A stretch of DNA of 27,225 nucleotides, taken from the NCBI GenBank assembly GCA_027604665.1, contig JADGIZ010000094.1, positions 1-27,225 of the forward strand, given 5' to 3'. Of this stretch, positions 23,424 to 27,225 are shown piece by piece. The DNA comes from Polyrhizophydium stewartii. Its lineage: Eukaryota; Chytridiomycota; Chytridiomycetes; Rhizophydiales. Under the pieces are notes generated by a model. The model saw only the letters and a list, made by a program, of their open reading frames with translations, was not told the origin of the DNA and ran no database searches. Every line of letters starts with the position of its first letter. The stretch's first letter is position 1. The position numbers and the translations under genes were made by a program.

Positions 23424-24569
23424 TCAGTGCGGGCTGGCTTCGTCAACCGAGCCGCGGAGCTGGCCCAGTGCATTGACGGATAGAGCATTCGACTTGTATA
23501 TCCGAGTGGCCATGTGTGCTTGTGCGTCCATTTGATCTTTGTCGGACTGAGTTGGGCTGACCGGCGCTATTTGTTGAGCTTGAGGTGCTGAGCAAGCGGC
23601 GGGCAAGCTCGCAGGTGCCAGTGCCTCGTTTGCGCATGTGCTGGATGCAGTCGTCTCGGTTGTAGCCATCTGGTTCTGGGAAGCAGGCGGCCGCGTTGCA
23701 ACCATTTCGCGCAGAGTCTCGATTGAAAGCAGGCTCATCTCAATGAACAAATACGAAAGAATTGTGCTGATAAGCTCCCAGCCTTTGTCCAGGGGCTCTC
23801 CAAACGCGAGCATCAAGTATCCAATGATCAGGATCGAGAAGTTGCTTCCGACAAGCGCCGCATATCGGATCTTGAAACGCTGCTGGATATACGGTAACTT
23901 GCGCATCATCACGTAGAGCATCAGGCATTGCAGGCAAATGTCCAGCGTCGCAAAGAGCCCGGGCGTGTAGACCGAGAACTCCAAAAGGGCCCTCACCGCG
24001 TCTGGAGCTATGACCGTGAAGAGCCCTCCCATGAGATAAGGCAAGCTCACGAAAACGGCGACATACTGCGCGGAGCGGAGGTGCGTTTTCGTCAGGCTGA
24101 TGGCCATGAGATCAAAGACCGTTTTCGAGAACTCGATCTGGCCGACGACAAAATGCATGATCGCAATGTAATCACAAACCGTGTATGCAATCCACCAGCC
24201 GGCACTCTGGGGCGACACAAAGCACCACACAAAGTTGGTGACGAAGCACGGAATGATCGCCACGCAGGTGATGCGCATGCATGTCGGATAGAGCATGTGC
24301 GGCAGCCGCCGCATGCGATACAGCAGCGCGAGTGCGCAGAGGCAGAGTGCGGTCCCAAGAACCACTGACGAGACAAAGAGTGCTGTGGACATGACCACCG
24401 ATCTGTGCGGTGACCAAAGGCAGAGTCGTGCTGGACCAGCCGAGAACGAGTGCCTCGTGCGACTGCAGTTCTGGATCCAGAGGGATGCGTAAGACAGCCC
24501 CGCGGTCCGGTTCTGGCCTGTCGCTGCAGCTCGCTCCTCCAGGAATGCGGTAAAGCGCCAGCGGAGCAT
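23424..24569 (-). CDS. Seven-transmembrane protein, GPCR-like topology, family unknown
   Basis: Single open exon, stop at 23424-23426. Counting from ATG 24392 (322 aa), hydrophobic segments fall at residues about 3-25, 38-59, 66-87, 107-128, 138-162, 176-197 and 204-226, followed by a long polar Ser/Thr/Gln/Ala-rich tail. That topology fits a G-protein-coupled receptor or another 7TM sensor. I see no DRY, NPxxY or rhodopsin lysine, so I do not assign a class. An in-frame ATG at 24569 would add 59 residues containing two N-glycosylation sequons (QNRT, QNCS), as an extracellular N-terminus would; the feature spans this longer form. The first loop has an RMRR stretch after TM1, consistent with a cytosolic side. 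It is one of only two resolved genes here lacking introns in the main body. Confidence 0.7.
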   Translation of the reverse strand: MLRWRFTAFLEERAAATGQNRTAGLSYASLWIQNCSRTRHSFSAGPARLCLWSPHRSVVMSTALFVSSVVLGTALCLCALALLYRMRRLPHMLYPTCMRITCVAIIPCFVTNFVWCFVSPQSAGWWIAYTVCDYIAIMHFVVGQIEFSKTVFDLMAISLTKTHLRSAQYVAVFVSLPYLMGGLFTVIAPDAVRALLEFSVYTPGLFATLDICLQCLMLYVMMRKLPYIQQRFKIRYAALVGSNFSILIIGYLMLAFGEPLDKGWELISTILSYLFIEMSLLSIETLREMVATRPPASQNQMATTETTASSTCANEALAPASLPAACSAPQAQQIAPVSPTQSDKDQMDAQAHMATRIYKSNALSVNALGQLRGSVDEASPH

Positions 24570-24606
24570 TGTGCTTCGCCTCTCAGGCAGAGCTGGACAC
24601 AAACAA

Positions 24607-25744
24607 TCAACAATCCGATCGGCCGTCCACAATGGCCGTGCAGACAGACGAGCCCGCTTCCACGTCCATCAGAGTCTCGAGGTCTGTTGAGCAATGGCCG
24701 CAGCGGGCAGGCGGAACAGACTTTCGTCGCGCGGTCGCTGGGACTGTCTCTGCTGGTCCTGCAGAATGCATCACGGCATGCACCATCGCTTCGGAGCGAG
24801 CTGAAGCATTCTGCAATGAGATGGGCTGCACATGCAGTTTTTCAGCGAGCACTTTGTGTGGCCATTCTGTCTCGAGAAGCGTCGCAGCTGTCCGCGCATC
24901 GAAAGCCGCAGGTGTCCGAGGCATCAAACCAAAGGCAGCGATGGTCCTGCAAGGCGTCATGTCCACCGACGGTATCTCTGACAGCGGCGCACGCCGACGG
25001 ACCATGCCGTTCTTGATGCATCCCGAAGTCACTGCAAACGGTGCTCTCGCTGCTGATGTGCGTTGATGCGAGCCGCCGACGAAGGCGACAACCCCACTGT
25101 ATTACGCATTCTTTCGGAGCCTCGCAATGTGAGAGCACAGGTGGTTACTGACCAGCAGCGTTGCGGTGGTACGTCCAAAGGGAAGAGGAGTACGACCACA
25201 TGGTGCGTTGCAGAAAGTGCACGACCCGCCCAGCGGGTGGCGCCACCACAGTGCCCATCTGCGAGAAACCGGCCAACCAGTCGTTGCCCAAAGTTGCCCC
25301 GCCACAGAGTGTTCCGCCAAGAACGAGGATCGACAGATCGAGAGAGTTGACATCGGGAGCCGGCAGGAGCCCGGCCACCTCGAAGGCGTGTTGCCAGAGG
25401 AGATCGAGGTACTCGCGAGAGAAGCCAACCGCATCGCGGCAGGCCTGGACGCGCGGATCCTGACAGACGGTGATGAGATGGCCGACCGGCGAGAACTCGC
25501 TGAGCGGCGTGCGGCAGATCAGGTACCGGCGGTCGACAAACGGATGGCTGTTGAGAGCACGAAGCGACGATGCAGGAGTGAGGAGTACTCGAAACATAAC
25601 TGGCAGCGAGGCGATTCTTGATCGCCTTGTACGGCATCGCGAGTGTCCCGAGCGGCGTCGCGAGCGTTGAATGCCAATCCAAGGGGCGACTCGGATGTCA
25701 AGTTCCAACTGCAAAAGCCGCACCTCATGCGGCTTGTTGAGCAT
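24607..25744 (-). CDS. Unrecognised two-exon gene
   Basis: Exon A runs 25744-25153 (ATG 25744, or 25597 for a shorter form), and exon B 25031-24607 with TGA at the end: about 338 or 289 aa. The join uses donor gtcagt after AACGCTGCTG and acceptor TTTGCAG, phase 1, with a 121-nt intron. Codons from about 25520 to 25153 are strongly C/G-ended on this strand only, which argues for real coding. The exon A product includes RRYLICRTPLSEFSPVGHL, REYLDLLWQHAFEVAGLLP and a Gly/hydrophobic stretch (LDLSILVLGGTLCGGATLG). Exon B is polar, with a Cys pair (CGHC). I recognise no family. It lies upstream of the 7TM gene on the same strand, 37-214 bp away, so the two could be tandem genes or, less likely, one transcript. 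Confidence 0.45.
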
Positions 25745-26406
25745 GATGTGGCTTCTATGAGAGTCGACGCACCGCGCGCACTGTCATGTGACACCGCCTA
25801 CTGCGAGGATCGTGGTACTCATTGGTCCACCCTTGGGGAGGGGCTTCCCGCATAAAGACCGAGTCAGTCGACACCTTCACAAGCTCGAATTGAGGATTGA
25901 ACTAATCATCAGAATGGAGCTCGGCCACGCAAGCGACTACGCGGTGTTCTCAACCACTCGACCGTCCGCTCAACGATGCGACGTCTGTTGCTCAAGTGAA
26001 TGACGCGACCGTCCCCCAGCACCCCCGCGAAGCAAACGAGTCGCCGACCGAGCGGCAGAAACCCATCCCCGTTCGTCGGGGGGGCAGGAGGCGTTCATAG
26101 CACTGACTCAAGAAACCCCACCCAGCCCAGCCTGCTCGCCCGCAGTGCGGTAGATGCCGCTCGCATCCAGCATCGCGAGCGATGCCTGAGCGCCAACAGC
26201 CGCAACGCGTTTGTTGTTGGGGCGGCCGCCCAAATCCGCCCGCAACTCGCCTCAGCCGGCAACCCCCACCGGCTCGCCCGGAAAGCCCGCAATGAGGCAC
26301 GCGTGAGCCCACCGCATCGACGCGCTGGATGCTGTCGCCGCCTGCCCACGCAGCGCCGCGACAGATCAGGCTGAAAGAGGCTTGTTCGACACTCACCGTG
26401 ACACCA
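25745..26406. other. Intergenic stretch without a supported gene
   Basis: About 660 bp separate the minus-strand unknown gene from the plus-strand ankyrin-like gene, so this should be a divergent promoter region. Reading frames exist on both strands but have no splice-consistent continuation or family signal. The part 26100-26400 is C-rich on the plus strand. No TATA box, tRNA or repeat array stands out. Confidence 0.45.
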
Positions 26407-27225
26407 ATGAGCTCGCCGCTTCGACTTGCTCGCCTCGCTCTCGCAGCGGCTGGGCTCGCCCCTCGTGCACTTGTCCGCGCCAAAGCCGTCTTGCCGACCC
26501 GCGCAGCCATGCTGCCCCACCCGACCCGTCGTTTCTCGCAGCCGACGCCGGCTGCTGTCGACGGCCACGACCTGCTCCCTCGCCTCGCTGACGGCCGCCT
26601 CGCCCGAACGGACGTGCGGGACGCCGCGGCGCAGCGAGCCCTGTGGCTCGCGGCGCTGAGCAGCGAGTGGGACGGCGACCTGGCGCTGCTGCCTGACCCG
26701 GCGCCGGGCGTGCTGACCAACGCCGACCTGGCGCTCGTGCGGACGCGGGCGATGCACGGCCGCCTGAGCGCGCGGCTGCCGTGGACGACCGAGGCCAACA
26801 CCGAGTTTGGCCGCGCCGACGCCGAGCTCAACGCTTACATGGGCGACGCCGTGCAGTTCGCGGGCAGCAGCCAGTTCCAGGCGCTCGGCAAGCACTCGCA
26901 GCGCGCGGGGCTGCGGCTGCTGCACGCTGCGATGCGCAACATGTGGCTCGACCTCGCTGACGTGGACCGCGCGCCGATTGCGCGGGCGGGCGACTGCATC
27001 GAGGCCGGCCACGCCGCGATGCTGGCGCACCTGGCCGCCACGGGCCGTGTGGATCTGGCGCGCATCCAGTGGGTGCCCAACCACGCGCAGCAGCGGTTCG
27101 ACCTGGCGCTCAACGTGGCGGCGGCCAACGGGCACGCGGCCGTGCTGCGCGTGCTGCACGACGGCGGCTGCCGCGCCATGTCGCGCCGCGCCGCCGAGCT
27201 GGCCGCCGCGCACGGCCATCTGGAC
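26407..27225 (+). CDS. Ankyrin-repeat-like protein, 5' part, continues past the window
   Basis: An open frame runs from ATG 26407 (alternative ATG 26509) to the right edge, at least 273 codons without a stop. Between the two ATGs the product is Leu/Ala/Arg-rich and may be untranslated, so the later start is as likely. Downstream come ALWLAALSSEWDGDLALLPD, RLLHAAMRNMWLDLADVDR and IEAGHAAMLAHLAATGRVDL. It ends with two helix pairs typical of degenerate ankyrin units: ALNVAAANGHAAVLRVLHDG and AAELAAAHGHLD. The AAxxGHxxxLRxLxxxG pattern is the ankyrin core. Third codon positions are almost all G or C, more extreme than the neighbours. A long antisense frame on the minus strand is a by-product of this bias. 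The function of the protein is unknown; ankyrin arrays bind proteins. Confidence 0.72.
   Translation, partial: MSSPLRLARLALAAAGLAPRALVRAKAVLPTRAAMLPHPTRRFSQPTPAAVDGHDLLPRLADGRLARTDVRDAAAQRALWLAALSSEWDGDLALLPDPAPGVLTNADLALVRTRAMHGRLSARLPWTTEANTEFGRADAELNAYMGDAVQFAGSSQFQALGKHSQRAGLRLLHAAMRNMWLDLADVDRAPIARAGDCIEAGHAAMLAHLAATGRVDLARIQWVPNHAQQRFDLALNVAAANGHAAVLRVLHDGGCRAMSRRAAELAAAHGHLD

Noticed and set aside
24569..25066. Plus-strand 165-codon open frame
   Set aside because: Overlaps exon B of the minus-strand two-exon gene; no splice or family support on the plus strand. The call is not certain because the minus gene is itself only moderately supported.
25063..25350. Plus-strand segment reading AADEGDNPTVLRILSEP, reminiscent of an ankyrin helix
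   Set aside because: Only one weak helix; the rest is basic and non-repetitive, and the minus strand has better codon bias.
25719..25735. Short inverted repeat gccgca/tgcggc
   Set aside because: Six-base arms in GC-rich coding sequence are expected by chance, and no T-run or context suggests a function.
26095..27219. Long minus-strand open frame opposite the ankyrin-like gene
   Set aside because: Arg/Gln/Val-rich antisense translation; the plus strand shows ankyrin cores and G/C-ended codons.

Overview
The window is nuclear DNA of a compact, GC-rich, intron-rich eukaryote, most probably a zoosporic (chytrid-like) fungus. The reasons are: dozens of 55-120 nt introns with GTGMGT-type donors (mostly gtgagt or gtgcgt), a CTGAC/CTAAC-like branch site 10-40 nt before the acceptor AG, and intergenic gaps that are often under 100 bp. 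The gene content fits: an enkurin gene (a flagellar/ciliary protein, lost in non-flagellate fungi) lies beside conserved opisthokont housekeeping genes, a plant-type LRR gene and an ankyrin-like gene. The species assignment is inference; enkurin is the strongest clue. I resolved exon structures by eye from splice consensus, phase and family conservation.

Left part (1-8.4 kb): the 3' part of an LRR protein gene whose repeats are carried one per 72-nt exon (+, ends 2059); DNAJC11, a mitochondrial-membrane J protein (+, 2085-4895); a short acidic MEA1-like gene (-, 5028-5748); and, divergent from it with start codons about 20 bp apart, a multi-exon gene of unknown function (+, 5770-8389).

Middle (8.5-20.7 kb): four genes head-to-tail on the + strand with gaps of 49-76 bp: enkurin (8561-9633), a SNF2-family ATPase without a RING insert (9701-13270), VPS41, the HOPS subunit with a C-terminal RING (13347-17720), and an IGHMBP2/Hcs1-type superfamily 1 helicase (17770-20724).

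Right part (20.8-27.2 kb): a minus-strand mitochondrial-type glutamate dehydrogenase (20811-22983) convergent with the helicase; a single-exon seven-transmembrane protein (-, 23424-24392 or 24569); an unrecognised two-exon gene (-, 24607-25744); about 660 bp without a convincing gene; and the 5' part of an ankyrin-like protein gene (+, from 26407 or 26509, running off the right edge).

The genes do not form a pathway. They look like ordinary, tightly packed eukaryotic neighbours: endolysosomal tethering (VPS41), mitochondrial organisation (DNAJC11), nitrogen/carbon metabolism (GDH), nucleic-acid motors (SNF2, Hcs1-like) and flagellum (enkurin). The most distinctive signals are the modular LRR exon array, several stop-free introns whose length is a multiple of three, a likely GC-AG intron, exons as short as 28 nt, and three loci I cannot place in any known family (5770-8389, 24607-25744, and the 7TM protein).
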